DNA of 64,000 nucleotides from Mytilisepta virgata (Eukaryota > Mollusca > Bivalvia > Mytilida > Mytilidae): positions 97,688,513 through 97,752,512 of the forward strand of contig CM051521.1 of assembly GCA_028015205.1 (NCBI GenBank), written 5' to 3'. A program made the translations under genes and the position numbers. Shown here one piece after another: positions 1 to 15,200 of the stretch. Each line of letters starts with the position of its first letter. The stretch's first letter is position 1. The notes under the pieces are model-generated. The model searched no databases and was not told the origin of the DNA. It saw only the letters and a list, made by a program, of their open reading frames with translations.

Positions 1-2
1 TA

Positions 3-241
3 CTTGTAACGATATTAAATGTTTCACTGAGTCAAAATGTCTTCAATCGGCTGATGGAGAGAATAGGATTAAAAGATAAACAAGTGATAAATTATGGTGA
101 ATTTTTTGCATATTTTCGTGACGGCCCAGAACCTAATGATTATCCAGGATGGATGGATCCGGTACAGAGACAGTATCAAGATAAAGCAGTTATGTCATCA
201 TCACAGGTCCATGCTAACCTTAAAGAAAAAGCAAAACAAAG
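3..241 (+). CDS. EFCAB6: EFCAB6-like exon (first visible, possibly truncated by window edge)
   Basis: The frame stays open from base 3 and no acceptor is visible, so the exon probably continues left of the window. It encodes the second half of an EF-hand (NYGEFFAYFRD) followed by a linker. The donor is AAAG|GTATAT after 241, leaving two bases of an Arg codon that exon 2 completes. Confidence 0.75.
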
Positions 242-3200
242 GTATATATTTAGAAACATAGAAATTAAAACAAATGAACACTGCATAAGGTTTTCTGCTT
301 TTCTTAACAGTCAGAAGGGTAAACGCTTAAAATGATTTAGAACAATAGTGAGAGAGAACAAAAAACTAATAAATCAAACCTAATGGCAAATTACTGTTTA
401 TTAGGTTTAATGTCATTTTCAGCAACACTTTGCTATGAGGTGTTGGTAAGTTGCCATAGAGAACAAACAAGCAGAAAAAACTATAATTCTTGTCACAATC
501 AAACATACATAAATCTTTTTCAGATATCATAAACTAAGCTTATTCCTTAAAGGCAAACATATGACCAATCCCAACAAATTTAATTTTAAAGAATTTAAAA
601 AAAAAGAGAAATAAAAACAACAATTTTCCGCTTGATTTTTTTAAATTCTATTACAAGATTCTGCTGATTATATGAACAGAGCAAGAAGGAAACAAATGTA
701 TGCAGTCATAATTTATTGAACGTATTTTTTAGGTTCTTAGATATAGCAGATTTGATACCTCATTTGAACCCTGGTGGATCGGGTCGCATAATGAAACCAG
801 AGTTTAAACAAATGCTCAACAAACTTATGTTTTACATGGAAGATTCAGAATTTGAAAAATTATGGAAAAAGTATGTATTAAATAAGAAATTGAGCTTCTT
901 AATAATGCCATTAATCAGTAATTTGATTAAGAAGATGTCCATTGCATACTGTATCATTGATATGGTACTAGAATTCTGACAGTTTTTTGTTTCACAGTGA
1001 TTCTGGACTGAGACGTTTTCCAGGAATTTAGAATGATTTTGTTTTGTTAATTTTTAAAGGAATCTGACAGTTTTTTGTTTCACAATAATTCTGGACTGAG
1101 ATTTTTTCCAGGATTTGTCAATATTTAAAGGAGTCACTTTTAGTATCCTTTAAACCAAATTTAATAAAACTTTGATTAATCTCCCCTTATTTGAAAATTT
1201 TTACTGCATTCTTAACAATTTTTTACATGGAAAAAAGTGCAGTATTGCTCTTCATTAGAGTTAGCATTTTATAACATCAACAAATATCGGTACACAATTA
1301 GCTTTCAATGTTTAATGTACATATGTAGAAATTGTTTTAATCCTCTTTATGGCAGTTTTGAAATAAACTGTGGTACCATGCATATGAGATTTTAATTTAT
1401 GTGTGACATTCTTATTTCTATTTTAAATTTACTTTTTAATTAACATTTGCATAATAAATATATCCAGATTCGGTAATAGCCCTGAGATAAAATGACCAAA
1501 AGAGAATAAATGTATAACCAGTAGGTATATATATATATAAGGGATTAATGAATTACTGAGATATAGGATTTACTTCATACCTTGGTATTGACTAAGTAGA
1601 AGTTAGGTAAATAAACTAAAATACTTATTTCTTGTCAACAAAGTATGGACATTTAAATTGACAAATGTAAACCAGTTGTTTACAGAGGAATAAGGATTAT
1701 AATCAATTTATTTTTAAAATAATCTTAAATTTTGTTCAGTATTTGCTTATTATATCTCATATGAGATAAAAATGAGGGATAAAGTTTGAGAACTTGACTT
1801 TAGAACATTTGAAGGCACTTGACCAAATCCTAAACTTTAATACATTTAATATTAAAGATTTAAATGTCATTTTTTAACCAATTTCTCATTTTTTCTGTCT
1901 AATGTATAAGTGAAAAATTAAGTTCTTGGGACTCTCTAGATCAATGCTGTTTTCAAAATAATAGAAATTCTAATATGGCATGCTGAATTTGCTTTGAAAA
2001 TAATTGCATGTTAAAATTCTGAATTAACTATGGGTAGCATCAAAGTCAAAATTGCAACATCATTCTTTTGAACCTCATCAGGCAAAATGAATGTCAGTTA
2101 AAAAGCCTTACAGTGCCACCTTCTGTACCTCATTTCCATTTTTGCCATATTTAGAATCAAAATAATTAATGTCAGCTATAGTTTGTATTAGATTTTAACA
2201 TGGGTAATATCATTTGGTTATTTTAGTCTTTGGTAATGCTTGGGATAAAAGTTTGCACAAATTGTGTTACCCATTTTAAAATCTCTAACAAACATATGGC
2301 TATATCCCAATTTACCTTCAGACAGCACAGCTTATGAATTTGTTGTACTATATTACCATTATCTGCAATTTTTAAATGCAAACAATTGTTTTTCTTTTGA
2401 GAATTTTGATGCTGAAAAAAACTGACTGCACCAACTGCAAAATTTGTTGTAATATTTTCATTGTATGAAATTTACACTTAGTTACAGATCTTATAAACTA
2501 AATTCAAAGAAGACTTTTTGAAACTTGTTACTGTGGCATTCTATGTATGCCTAATATTTATTGTTTTCTTGGATGGAAAGGAACCATAATTTTCAGTATT
2601 TGATAAAATTTGTCTATCATTTTTATCACAAAATCAGTTGCTCAGTAAGACTTACAAATTTTAACTAAGACATGAAAATAAATTACTCCACAGATTAATA
2701 TAAATTACCAAGAGAGAAAAAAAAACACATTTACATAATTAGATTTTACTATCAGTTATTGCATGAGAGGTAAACTTTTTATAAATCAAGATATTTTTTT
2801 TCAAATTATGACAGTATACAGAGATACAAAGACTGACAATTCCATATTTAAAAATTGTGTCAGCATATGTGAAGTATGTATGATATGTGTTGTATTATAG
2901 GTATGATCCGGCTAATTCTGGAACCATAAGTTCTGAGACTTTCCTGAAATCTCTAGGTATAACACTGCAAGAGAATGGTGAAAATGGAAGATTGTCGCCT
3001 ATAGCTGAAGGTGAGTCTATTTTTGATCAAAAACTTACAATTGTAATATGTAAGCAGTTTATGTAGCTGGAATAGTAATCCTGGGCTGAAACACAAGAGT
3101 CTGATAAAAAACAGAACCACTTCCTGCAGTAACATTTGTTATCTCCCCTGATTTCTAGCTTGTGTATGCCTCTAGATCTGTTATTGCATAATAGGAGATG

Positions 3201-6200
3201 TTGTATAAATTTGTAAACAGACTTTTATCTTTCCATAATTGATGTGAAGCACAGCATCTAAGGCTTGTAACCTCATACAGTTAAACATTGCAGTAATAAA
3301 CTGAGGCAATAAGTAATTTCATAGAGGTGAATAGGTAAATTAGTTTATTGTAGTCATAAACTAGTGGCCTTAATTAAAAATCAGGGGAGATAATAAATAT
3401 TAAATTGGAATTTGGAGTAATATTGAATCTCTTGTATTTTAAATTTCTTTAGTATATGTATTTTTACAGTCTTCTCTACTTCTAAAAAAAATAAATTGTC
3501 TTATAATCATGTAGGAAATTTACTCTAATTAGAACAATAACACATTCTTGCCTTATATTGTCGTATAATAATTGTTACTCATATCAAATCTGAATTATGA
3601 AGATTTTAAATATAAATTGATTTAGGAAACCGTAATAAGCAAGTACCTGTAAGAACACCAGGTAAGATTGGTGTGGCTGTCATGTATCATATCATATCAT
3701 ATCATATGTCACACAGTAGTATTGTCACAGTGGGCATCGTCTTAATAGTAGTTTATTCTTAGGCCTGTGTGTAGAAGGCAGTTATATTTATGGTCAAACT
3801 AAGGATTTGTTCTGATGTCAGAGACTTACAAAGGGAAATTGTAGCTTTGGAGATTATAGGTAGTGGCATGTTTACAGAAAATAAAAGGTTTTTGTTCATT
3901 GACTAAGGGAGATAATTTTGTCAGATTATAAATAAATTAGAATCATAGTTATGTGGGTTACACACAAAAACATTTCTGCACAAAACCAATGTGATAAAAA
4001 TGATATTTTCATTGCTTCCATTATATTCTTTTATAAGAGATTTCCATCGGTTCAGTTATATTTGTTTGTCTTAGATCTCCACTGAATTGGTCATTCATTT
4101 GTCACAGATATATGTGACAAGCATATATTATTGGTGCAATAAAGATCTGACTTTAATCAGATTTCATACAAAACCTGACTTATATTAACTGGAAAAAAGA
4201 CATGCATTTATAAAAAGTCAAATTCATCTTTATTCTAACCCAAAAATAGCAACAGGTTCAACATCTACTCATATTTTCTATAAAACATAAAACCATTTTA
4301 GTTTAGATTTTTAAACAGGTGGAATTTTGGAACAAGAAATTTTGCCCCAGATATTGCATAGTATTATGTTTCTATGGTAAGAATTGGGAGGATTTACCTA
4401 TAGTGTAGACGATTCAGTTGAATAATTCTTCTTCTTCTTCTATAGATTAACTTTAAAGATTATCTTGGTTTAAATTTCATGTTTGGATATCAGTTATATG
4501 AAATTGTTCAGTTTGTTAAATCTAGGTGACTTATAAGAGACATTTAAATCGATAATTAAAATCACGATCGCTTTTAAATGCTCACTTTGTAATTTATTAT
4601 TAGTCATACACTAATAACAATGCTTTGCAGTAGTTTCCAGTACTAATACTTCTGTTTCTTTTGTTTTGTATTTTATTAAAGAAATTGCAAAATGCTGATT
4701 TCAGTGCATCCTCTGGCTCTGATATAATTAGTATTTTCTTCAAATAAACCAGAAGAGTTTGACTTTTTATCACCTTGCCCAAATGAGTTAGATAGGGTCT
4801 ATAACATTTAATTTATTGGTTTGTTGGTTAAGTTTTTTTTTTTTTATAAAGGTCCAGATTTACTTTTTATGCATGAATGACTTTAATCAAGAAATTCCAT
4901 TGAAATCCCATCTTAAAAAACTACAAGTCATAGATGATATTTTTGTCTCCTTGGATAATCACTAAAGGCCAAACGTAAATTAAGTCACCTTGGTCTATAT
5001 TTCATGTATGAATGACTTTGGTTAAGTTTTTGTATCAAGGAGAGGTAACTGTAACAAGCCCAAGATAAACTGAGTTTATAAGAGGTTATCTGTGATGGAA
5101 AACCATGAATTACTAAATCATGAAGCATGTAGTTCAGAGAGTGTTATTAACTGCTGTGGAAAGTTTACTTGATTTATTAACCAGATCTGAAGTTTACTGT
5201 TAAAATGCAACCAAATAATGTGTTTATTTTTTTGATTAATGATTAGTCAGTTAAGATTTAATTATCTATTACTAGTATCTAATTCATCTTTTTTGCAGTA
5301 CCTTATTATAAGTCTGAACCTAAAAAATTTATACTGCTTTTAATTTATTTTTGTATTAAATGTTTATTTTAATTATTTGAAGATGGATACCTTAACAAAT
5401 ACAAAACAAAATTTATTTTTTTAAGTTCACTATTTTTTCTGTTGATAGATAGATATACCCATCTCACATTTTAAATGCAAACACCTTATTTCATTTTTGT
5501 CCCTTAAAGCTGATGGATGTATCCTGTAAAAAATATTTCACAAAATATCTTGAAAACATCTCTAAGTGACAGAATCATGTCGCAAAGGGCCATGTGTGCT
5601 ATTGCCATCACTTGGTGTCCATCCATCGTCGTAAACTTTCCTTTCCTTCAGGAAAATTGACTGAAAAGTCTTTGATGACCCTGTAACCAATCCAAGACGG
5701 CCGTAACAGGCAAACTTGTTTAAGATTGGACTTAATGGGAAATTCACTTTAAGATCTTCATGTCTGATAAAACTTAGCCAATTGGAACTATACTTGACAG
5801 CTATTACCCTTGGTCCTCTTCAGATATATGCGATGAACCGAATCAATATCCAAGTTAGCTGCAAGAGCTGAACATAGTTTAACATAGGACCCTGTGGAAA
5901 AATTGACTTACACTTCTTCTTGCCGAAACCAGTAACTGGAACCCAGTTTGTCAGCAATTGTCCTTGGATTGTCCTTTATTAAAATTGTACCTGCTGACCA
6001 GAAACCACACTCTATGATGACTGCCACAGGCAAATTTAGTTTAACAATTTATTCTGCTTTATGGGAAGTCTGAAAATGATATCACGGTGAGCAATACAGG
6101 CTCCTGGTGGTCTCTAGTTTTTTTTTTTGCCATTTCCTCTTATTACTATTTTGCATCTGGTTAAAAAAGATAGTGTAAGCCATTTTTACATGGTTTTACA

Positions 6201-9200
6201 TGAAATATATGTAATTTTTCATAAATGTATTGGTAAAGGAATTACCAGCACAATTTAAGTTAAATATCAAGCCAATTATTAATACATGTAATAATAATGA
6301 TTAAATTTTTGTTATGTATAGTTGGATCATCTCGTACTCCAAGAAAGAAAGAAGTGGAAAGAAAACAATCATTAGACATAGAGAAATGGTTAAAGAATAA
6401 ATTTAGAGAAGGATGTGTGACTATGAAAGAGGAATTTGAAGCAAAAGATTCCAAAAATAATGGAGTGGTAAGGTTTTATATGTGATAATGGATAGTAAAA
6501 AGAATTACAGATAATTTGGGCGCATATACAATCTACAGTTTACTCACAAATTATTTTGTAAATGCTTCTGATCGTTTTTTTTAAAATGTTTGCTAAAGCA
6601 ATAGTAAATTTCATTGAAAATGTCTGTCAGGTTTTTTTTTAGATACAATGAAGGGGACATAATTCAAACTTGAGTTATATTCAGCATCTGGATATATGGT
6701 TTTGGTTCTTTGCAACTCCCACTTAATAGTGTGAACTAAACTTAATTATTTCATTGTAGGTAACTTTTGATGCCTTTTTGGAAGTATTAGCAAGACATGG
6801 TTTGAAACTGGAGAAGAAACTGCTGTCAGCCTTTTTGTCTAGATGTAGTATTAAACCACAGAGGGATGGAGTACCCTACAGGGAATTCTTATTCCGATTC
6901 CAGGATCGATCAGAAGGGGGGATGACACACAACATACTTAACAGTAAAAAACACAGGCTAGTCAGACTGTAACTATAAGAATAATTAACCCTAGAGGTGC
7001 TGCACTGTTTGTACTGGGATGACACCCATGTAGACTGAGTGCTCTCTAGACACAATGGATTAGGCATGGCAACATTGTCATCAGTTTCCATGGAAATGTA
7101 GAAAAAAATTGTTTGTATTGTTACCAGGTCACTGGTTTTGATGGAAATGCACTTGTAGGTTATAACTCACTGGTAACAGTATTTGCATATAGGCTCATGT
7201 GTGTGTGTGAAGCTATCACTGTTGACACTTTCTGAGCAAATAGTAAATATTACTGTGTATGTCAACTCTTTCTTTCTGAACTTTGCATTAGATAAGTAGA
7301 AGTTTGAGGTTTTGTGTTTGTTACTGCTACAAGTATGAATGTTTAATGCATAGATCTAATGCTGAAAATAAAACCCTAAGGAAAAAAATATAAGATAAGT
7401 ACTTGAATTTAAATGTACATCATTATTTTTATTTTCAATGAAGATTTGTAAATAATTCTACAATTTCATATTTTTCACCTTGCAAATAAAGTCATTTAAA
7501 ATTATTTACCATGTATTTAAATTGACATTTATATTGTTGTATTATTATATTTTAACAGGGTAGGAGATCGCCCAGTTAGTCCAGGCAATGTATCAACAAT
7601 GAGTGGAATAGAAGTACAGCTGATGAATATGTTCCAAAAGGATTTCTTATCTTTATTAGGAACTCTTAAGTAAGCTGGAATACAGTTCATACATAAATGC
7701 AGTCATTCTGAATTTCAAAAATTTTCAATTTCAATGTAAATGTTTTTCTACCAAATAAAGAAAAACAATTTCCACCTCTTGACTTGAGACTGTTTATCAT
7801 TATTTTAACTAATGGGAGATAACTCAATGATAATTTAAATGTCAACTGTAGGAAAAAGCAATGTCATCGATGCTGTGGAAAAATATTAAAACAGAGTGGA
7901 ATAATATATACATTATTTTAATGAGTTATTTATTCTATATTATTACACTGATAGGGGTACAGTTATAAATGTGTTTTTTTTTCACTCAAGGAAATGACTT
8001 AACAATATACATTACCAACCTCATTACTATGCAAATTTTGATATGGTCATATGAAAAATGTAACCCCCTTTTTTTCAAAACAAGCAGTGACAAGGCAAAA
8101 TTTAATCTAGTAATTCATTTATATTCTATGTTAATAAATGTGTTGTTCATTCACTTGCAGATTTTGGATGTTTGAATTTCAATATCAATTATATTATAGT
8201 TAAAATCATTCATTATTGTGTTTATTAATTTATTTTAAGAAAAAATATTTCTTTGTACGATAAAACATAGTGTAAATATATAATATATCACATGACTTAA
8301 TTTTAATTTTAGGAGTATAGACAAACACAATACTAATGTGATAAGTCAGGAGGAGTTCCGTGCTGCTATAGAGAGTAGATTTAATCTGACTTTAAGTGAT
8401 GATCAGTATGAAGCATTCATGGATAGAATACCTTTAGATGAGGATGGCAATGTGAAATATGCTGAATTCTTACAATTCTTTGATACTAAGTAAGTAACAT
8501 TAACTCTTATTAAAATAAGATAATTGTGTGCAACTATTAATTTTTTAGAATGATAAATAGTTTGTTAAATTGCTATGGGGTGGGGGGATATAAACTGAAA
8601 AAACCAAACAAAAAGAATGAAAGTATATTGTAATAAGAAAGGTAGTATGATGCTAAAAATAGAACACAATGAAAATTAACTTGCCTTAATTATTGTCACT
8701 TATCACAGAACATACAGCATAATGAATACAGCATTAATTTATAAATAGAGCATAGAGAATTGTAACGTGGTAAGACACAATAATACAAACAGAAAACAGA
8801 TGTATGGCTCATGTAGATAATATACATTAGAAGTTAATCTATGTGACATTAGAACAATACAGTAAGTAAGTAAACGTTGCAGCTATTGTTGTTCTTCATG
8901 TTGTGGTCAGTATAGTGATGAGCCAAAAATCAAATTGCCCTGCTAGTACATGTACAAGAAAAGGTCTACAAACGTCATGATGATTGTATTCCTTATTACA
9001 AAACATCACATTATACAGACATTTTAAATTTCTAAGGGGTATGGCACCAAGTTTATTTGGTAATAAGAAGCCAGAGCCTGTAGCTGCCCCTGTACCAGAA
9101 CCAGTTGCCACCATCCCTAAACACATAACAGAACATCAAGTTGATAGATTGATTGTTGATGAAGAACCAGAAGACTATACATCAAGGAAAAGAGGCAATG

Positions 9201-12200
9201 ATGAGCTGTTCCATATTGTTAAAGATTTATTGACTAGAAGGTTCCAGGATGTAGAAAGGGGATTCCAGGAGCTGGACGAAATGAATACGAAGAGACTAAC
9301 ACAGGAATTAATGTATCAGCTTTTAAAAAGGTAACATAATATTTTAATTCTAGTGATATTTTTTTTGGTAAAAATAATATATTTATCAATGGGAAAAAGC
9401 AAACATTTTTCTATAAAAAATCAATATTGAGTATAAATAAAGAAAAGTTAAAATTTCTTTAGTATGTCCTAAAATTATGATTTATTTAAAGACATTATTT
9501 GTGAGTAAATTTATATCATCTCTATATAAGAATATGTTTAAATTTTGAAAATTTGTCTTTTTATGTAGATTTGACATAAAGCCAGAGGTTACTCGAGGTG
9601 AAATAAGAGAATTATGGAAGACGTTTATTACAAACACAGACAAGACATTTGACTATTTACAATTTATACGACATTTTGGTTTCTCTCCTAAATCTGCACA
9701 TTTTCCGAATGCCAAGGTGAATCCTCCGAGAAGAGGTGATGCTGACTTTATGATCAGATCAAGGAAACTTAACTGTGCAGCTGATATGTTACAAGACAGT
9801 CTCAGATCAAAGGTAACATTACATACATATTCTTGTTTAATACTTTAAAACTATTTAATGTAAAATCAGAAATATTTGTGATCACCTTTTAATTCCAATC
9901 TGTGGTAATGGCAAATAATTCAAAATGAATTAATGTAATATTTCTGCACATTATTTCTAACAGACAAAAGTCTTAAGGTTGAAAATGATCATAATTGTAT
10001 TTCTTTTTCATAGGAGATAATTTAAACCAAACATTTACAGCATATATCTTTTCCCAAGTTGAAATATATTATCTAGTTTGTATGCAATGTTTATGAAGAT
10101 AAGTTAGATATAAAGTGTTTCTGAGGATTTCTGATAATTATGTCTCCCAAACGAAGTTTGGAGACATGTTGTTTTTGCTGAGTTCTTATTAAGGGCTTTC
10201 CCGTCTCCGGACGGAAAGTCCTTATTGTATTTCTTCTGTTTAATATTATTATTATTATTCTTTTTCTTCCGCCATTTCCTGACAAGTGAGTTCGCGACAT
10301 ATCGCTTTCATATTTTGTCTATGATATCGGTCATGAAAATGATTTGATGTGTTATGGGAATTATGTCGTAAACTTTGTCGTTACGGAGTTATCTTCCCCA
10401 ACACCAAAAAGATTGTGTGTACTACTCCTCTGAAACCTTAAAAGATATCGCTTCAAAATCTTTTCTAAAGTCCTCAGTCAATCCATACGCAACTTTGTTG
10501 AATGTTAGCGGAAAGGATCTGACGACATCTTATGGGAGTTACCTCCCCTAAAATGATTCGTGTAAGTGATATACAAGTATATCTTAAAAACCAGAAGTGA
10601 TACAGACCTAAAGTCTTCACCATAGACCCTCATGACCTTTCATCTTCAAAATAGAAATAAGGTCAAAGGTCAAGGTCACGTTCTATATTTTGACCTTTGC
10701 TTGTGTGCACTACTCCTCTGAAATGATAAAAGATACAGGAATGGTTGGGGGTGTAAAATGTCTGGCATCTAAAGACGCAACTTTGTTACATTTCCATGAA
10801 AAGGATCTGAGGTCATCTTATAAGAGTTATGTCCCATTGAAGCATTGGTAAATTAGTTTTTCGGGTAAAACTCAGTAACTTTATATGATAGAGGCATGGG
10901 GTCTTCAGTTTTGATCATCGGGGGATGTGACCTTGAGGATGACCTTAGACAAAAATGTCAAGGTCAACGTCCTAATTTTTGACCTTTCTATTATTAGAAG
11001 ATATTTGAATGCTTTCTAATGAGAAAAGGACTCTGTTGAAAGGCAAATCATAGTCACGGTCACATGATTACAGGTCAAGGTCATTTAATGAAAAATACGT
11101 CTTAGATTTTAACCTTTTTTACCAATAGAGGTATTGAAGTGGTTCTTCTTTAGAAATGTTCAGCTTAGGAAGACAAATCAACGTGAACGTCAAAACAGCA
11201 AATGTCAAGGTCATTGAGTGAGAAAACGTCCTAGATTTTGACCTTTTTTATCGTTAACGATACAAAAGTGGTTCTGCTTCAGAGATGTTCATCATTTGGG
11301 GTTTAATCAATCTGAATGTCATGAGGTCGCATGTAAAGGTCATTTAACCTGGGAAAGCCCTCAATTGTTCTTTGAACAATTGGATCTTTTCATTATTCTT
11401 ATTATTATTATTATTATTATTAAGGGCTTTCCCGTCTCCGGACGGAAAGTCCTTATTGTATTTCTTCTGTTTAATTAAGGGCTTTCCCGTCTCCGGACGG
11501 AAAGTCCTTATTGTATTTCTTCTGTTTAATATTATTATTCTTTTTCTTCCGCCATTTCCTGACAAGTGAGTTCGCGACATATCGCTTTCATATTTTGTCT
11601 ATGATATCGGTCATGAAAATGATTTGATGTGTTATGGGAATTATGTCGTAAACTTTGTCGTTACGGAGTTATCTTCCCCAACACCAAAAAGATTGTGTGT
11701 ACTACTCCTCTGAAACCTTAAAAGATATCGCTTCAAAATCTTTTCTAAAGTCCTCAGTCAATCCATACGCAACTTTGTTGAATGTTAGCGGAAAGGATCT
11801 GACGACATCTTATGGGAGTTACCTCCCCTAAAATGATTCGTGTAAGTGATATACAAGTATATTTAAAAAACCAGAAGTGATACAGACCTAAAGTCCTCAC
11901 CATAGACCCTCATGACCTTTCATCTTCAAAATAGAAATAAGGTCAAAGGTCAAGGTCACGTTCTATATTTTGACCTTTGCTTGTGTGCACTACTCCTCTG
12001 AAATGATAAAAGATACAGGAATGGTTGGGGGTGTAAAATGTCTGGCATCTAAAGACGCAACTTTGTTACATTTCCATGAAAAGGATCTGAGGTCATCTTA
12101 TAAGAGTTATGTCCCATTGAAGCATTGGTAAATTAGTTTTTCGGGTAAAACTCAGTAACTTTATATGATAGAGGCATGGGGTCTTCAGTTTTGATCATCG

Positions 12201-15200
12201 GGGGATGTGACCTTGAGGATGACCTTAGACCAAAATGTCAAGGTCAACGTCCTAATTTTTGACCTTTCTATTATTAGAAGATATTTGAATGCTTTCTAAT
12301 GAGAAAAGGACTCTGTTGAAAGGCAAATCATAGTCACGGTCACATGATTACAGGTCAAGGTCATTTAATGAAAAATACGTCCTAGATTTTAACATTTCTT
12401 ACCAATAGAGATATTGAAGTGGTTCTTCTTCAGAAATATTCAGCTTAGGAAGACAAATCAACGTGACAATCAAAACATATGTCAAGGTCAATGGGTGTGA
12501 AAAAGTCCTAGATTTTGACCTTTTTTATCTTAATAGATACAGAAGTGGTTCTTTCTTCAAAGATGTTCAGCATTAGGAGCCAAGGTCATTAAAATAACAG
12601 GTCAAGGTCAGTTAATGAAAAATACGTCCCAGATTTTAACCTTTCTTACAAAAAGAGATATTGAAGTTGGTCTTCTTCAGAGATATTCAGCTTTGGAATG
12701 CAAGTCGACATGAAAGGCAAGGAATCATGTGTCAAGGTCATTGAGCCAGAAAGCGTCCTATATTTTGACCTTTTTTATCGTTAACGATACAAAAGTGGTT
12801 CTGCTTCAGAGATGTTCATCATTTGGGGTTTAATCAATCTGAATGTCATGAGGTCGCATGTAAAGGTCATTTAACCTGGGAAAGCCCTCAATTGTTCTTT
12901 GAACAATTGGATCTTTTCATTATTATTATTTTTCTTCTTTCCGGGCGCGTTTTTTCGAACACTTGTGTGCACCGTTTCTCATAAACCAATAGACGGAATC
13001 GCTTGATATCATACGACTTGCTAGGCCCATATTCCTAGATGGGCCTCCCGAAAAAAATTTTTCAATCTGTGGGAGGGAACATATATTTTGGGGGTCTCAA
13101 AAGGGGGTGGGGTTTTGCAAAATTTTACTATAGAAGTCTATGGGAAAAGTGATATAACTTGATCATTTGTGATCTTAACTTGGAAATACTACCTGTTACC
13201 TTGGATATTTAAGTTTTTATACCCCGCCACACGAAGTGGCGAGGTATTATGTTATACCCTCCATTTCGTTGTCTTAGGGGGGGTCATGCCCCACCCCCTC
13301 AAATAACAAAATACTTAATATTTTGAAAACCATTGTGATCCCCACCCTATAACCATATATATTATTACTCCTTATGATAAGACAAATCATTTGGTACCAT
13401 AGGGGGGTCTGAGGGGGGTCATGCCCCACCCCCTCAAATGATAAAATACTAAATATTCTGAAAACCATTGAGATCCCCAACCAATAACCATATATATTAT
13501 TACTCCTTATGATACGACGAATCATTTGGTACCATAGGGGGTCTGAGGGGGGGTCATGCCCCACCCCCTCAAATGACAAAATACTTATTATTCTGAAAAC
13601 CATTGAGATCCCCACCCTATAACCATATATATTATTACTCCTTATGATAAGATGAATCATTTGGTACCATAGGGGGTCTGAGGGGGCGGGTCATGCCCCA
13701 CCCCCTTAAATGACAAAATACTTATTATTCTGAAAACCATTGAGATCCCCACCCTATAACCATATATATTATTACTCCTTATGATAAGACGAATCATTTG
13801 GTACCATAGAAGGTCTGAGGGGGGGGTCATGCCCCACCCCCTTAAATGATAAAATACTTAATATTTTGAAAACCATTGTGATCCCCACCCTATAACCATA
13901 TATATTATTACTCCTTATGATAAGACAAATCATTTGGTACCATAGGTGGGTCTGAGGGGGATCATGACCCACCCCCTCAAATGATAAAATACTAAATATT
14001 CTGAAAACCATTGAGATCCCCACCCAATAACCATATATATTATTACTCCTTATGATAAGACGAATCATTTGGTACCATAGGGGGTCTGAAGGGGGGTCAT
14101 GCCCCACCCCCTCAAATGATAAAATACTAAACAGACCGAAGTTTTTATACCCTGCCAAACGAAGTGGCGAGGTATTATGTTATACCCTCCATTTCGTTGT
14201 CTAGGGGGGGGGGGGTCATGCCCCACCCCCTCAAATAACAAAATACTTAATATTTTGAAAACCATTGTGATCCCCACCCTATAACCATATATATTATTAC
14301 TCCTTATGATAAGGCAAATCATTTGGTACCATAGGTGGTCTGAGGGGGGGTCATGCCCCATCCCCTCAAATGATAAAATACTAAATATTCTGAAAACCAT
14401 TGAGATCCCCACCCTATAACCATATATATTATTACTCCTTATGATAAGACGAATCATTTGGTACCATAGGGGGTCTGAGGGGGGGGGGGGATCATGCCCC
14501 ACCCCCTTAAATGATAAAATACTAAATATTCTGAAAACCATTGAGATCCCCACCCTATAACCATATATATTATTACTTCTTATGATAAGACGAATCATTT
14601 GGTACCATAAGGGGGTCTGTATATTTTTTATTTATATATGTTGGGTGGAAAGGCATGGCTAAAGGGGAGGTGGAGGCCATTGCACCTTCAATAATAAAAT
14701 ATTTTGATAAAGCATCTGTTAATCATGTTAATACCGATTACAACATATAAAACTGCAGATATTGAATACCATATATCAAACATTTTGCATATACTCAATC
14801 TCTTTGTACACTTGCCCAGTATTTCAAACACTAGGAATTCCAAAAATACCCTGAAAGAGAAAGAGCTTCGTTTGGGAGACATTCGAAACTGCATCCAGTT
14901 TCAATTATATCTTGTTATTTAAGTCATTGCAGAAGTACAGAAGTACTTCATACTAAAAATGTACACACAGTCAATGCTTTTACAACCCTATGAAACTACT
15001 GGGTACTAAAAGAAGCATTCAATTCTTATAATTACATCTGACAACAATTTTTCTTTAAAATTTTCAGGTATTCAAATTATTTTATAGGGATTTTTCAGTT
15101 AAATTCCTACGCTAAGTTGTAATGTCATAAGTGTTGTCATGGCATTGTAGCTGATATCTTTCATCAATTATTATTTATGTTAACTGCATGATTCTTTTCA

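Larger units (their letters stand above)
10141..14881. mobile_element. Composite block bounded by 16-bp perfect inverted repeats (family F7 ends)
   Basis: TGTCTCCCAAACGAAG at 10141-10156 has an exact inverted partner at 14866-14881. The left copy is also one arm of a local hairpin (10141-10166, other arm GTTTGGAGACA). Between the ends lie two F2 elements, a GC-richer block and two F3 arrays. I read this as an old element whose ends survive around later insertions, but two independent F7 insertions are possible. No target-site duplication is evident. Confidence 0.5.

Noticed and set aside
8984..9036. Upstream part of the ORF ending at 9334 as coding
   Set aside because: It precedes both usable acceptors (9018 and 9036) and is intronic.
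13274..14598. Three minus-strand ORFs of 128-177 codons with a repeated 45-residue motif
   Set aside because: They are translations of the 135-bp F3 tandem unit and shift frame where units vary; no start context or splice signals.
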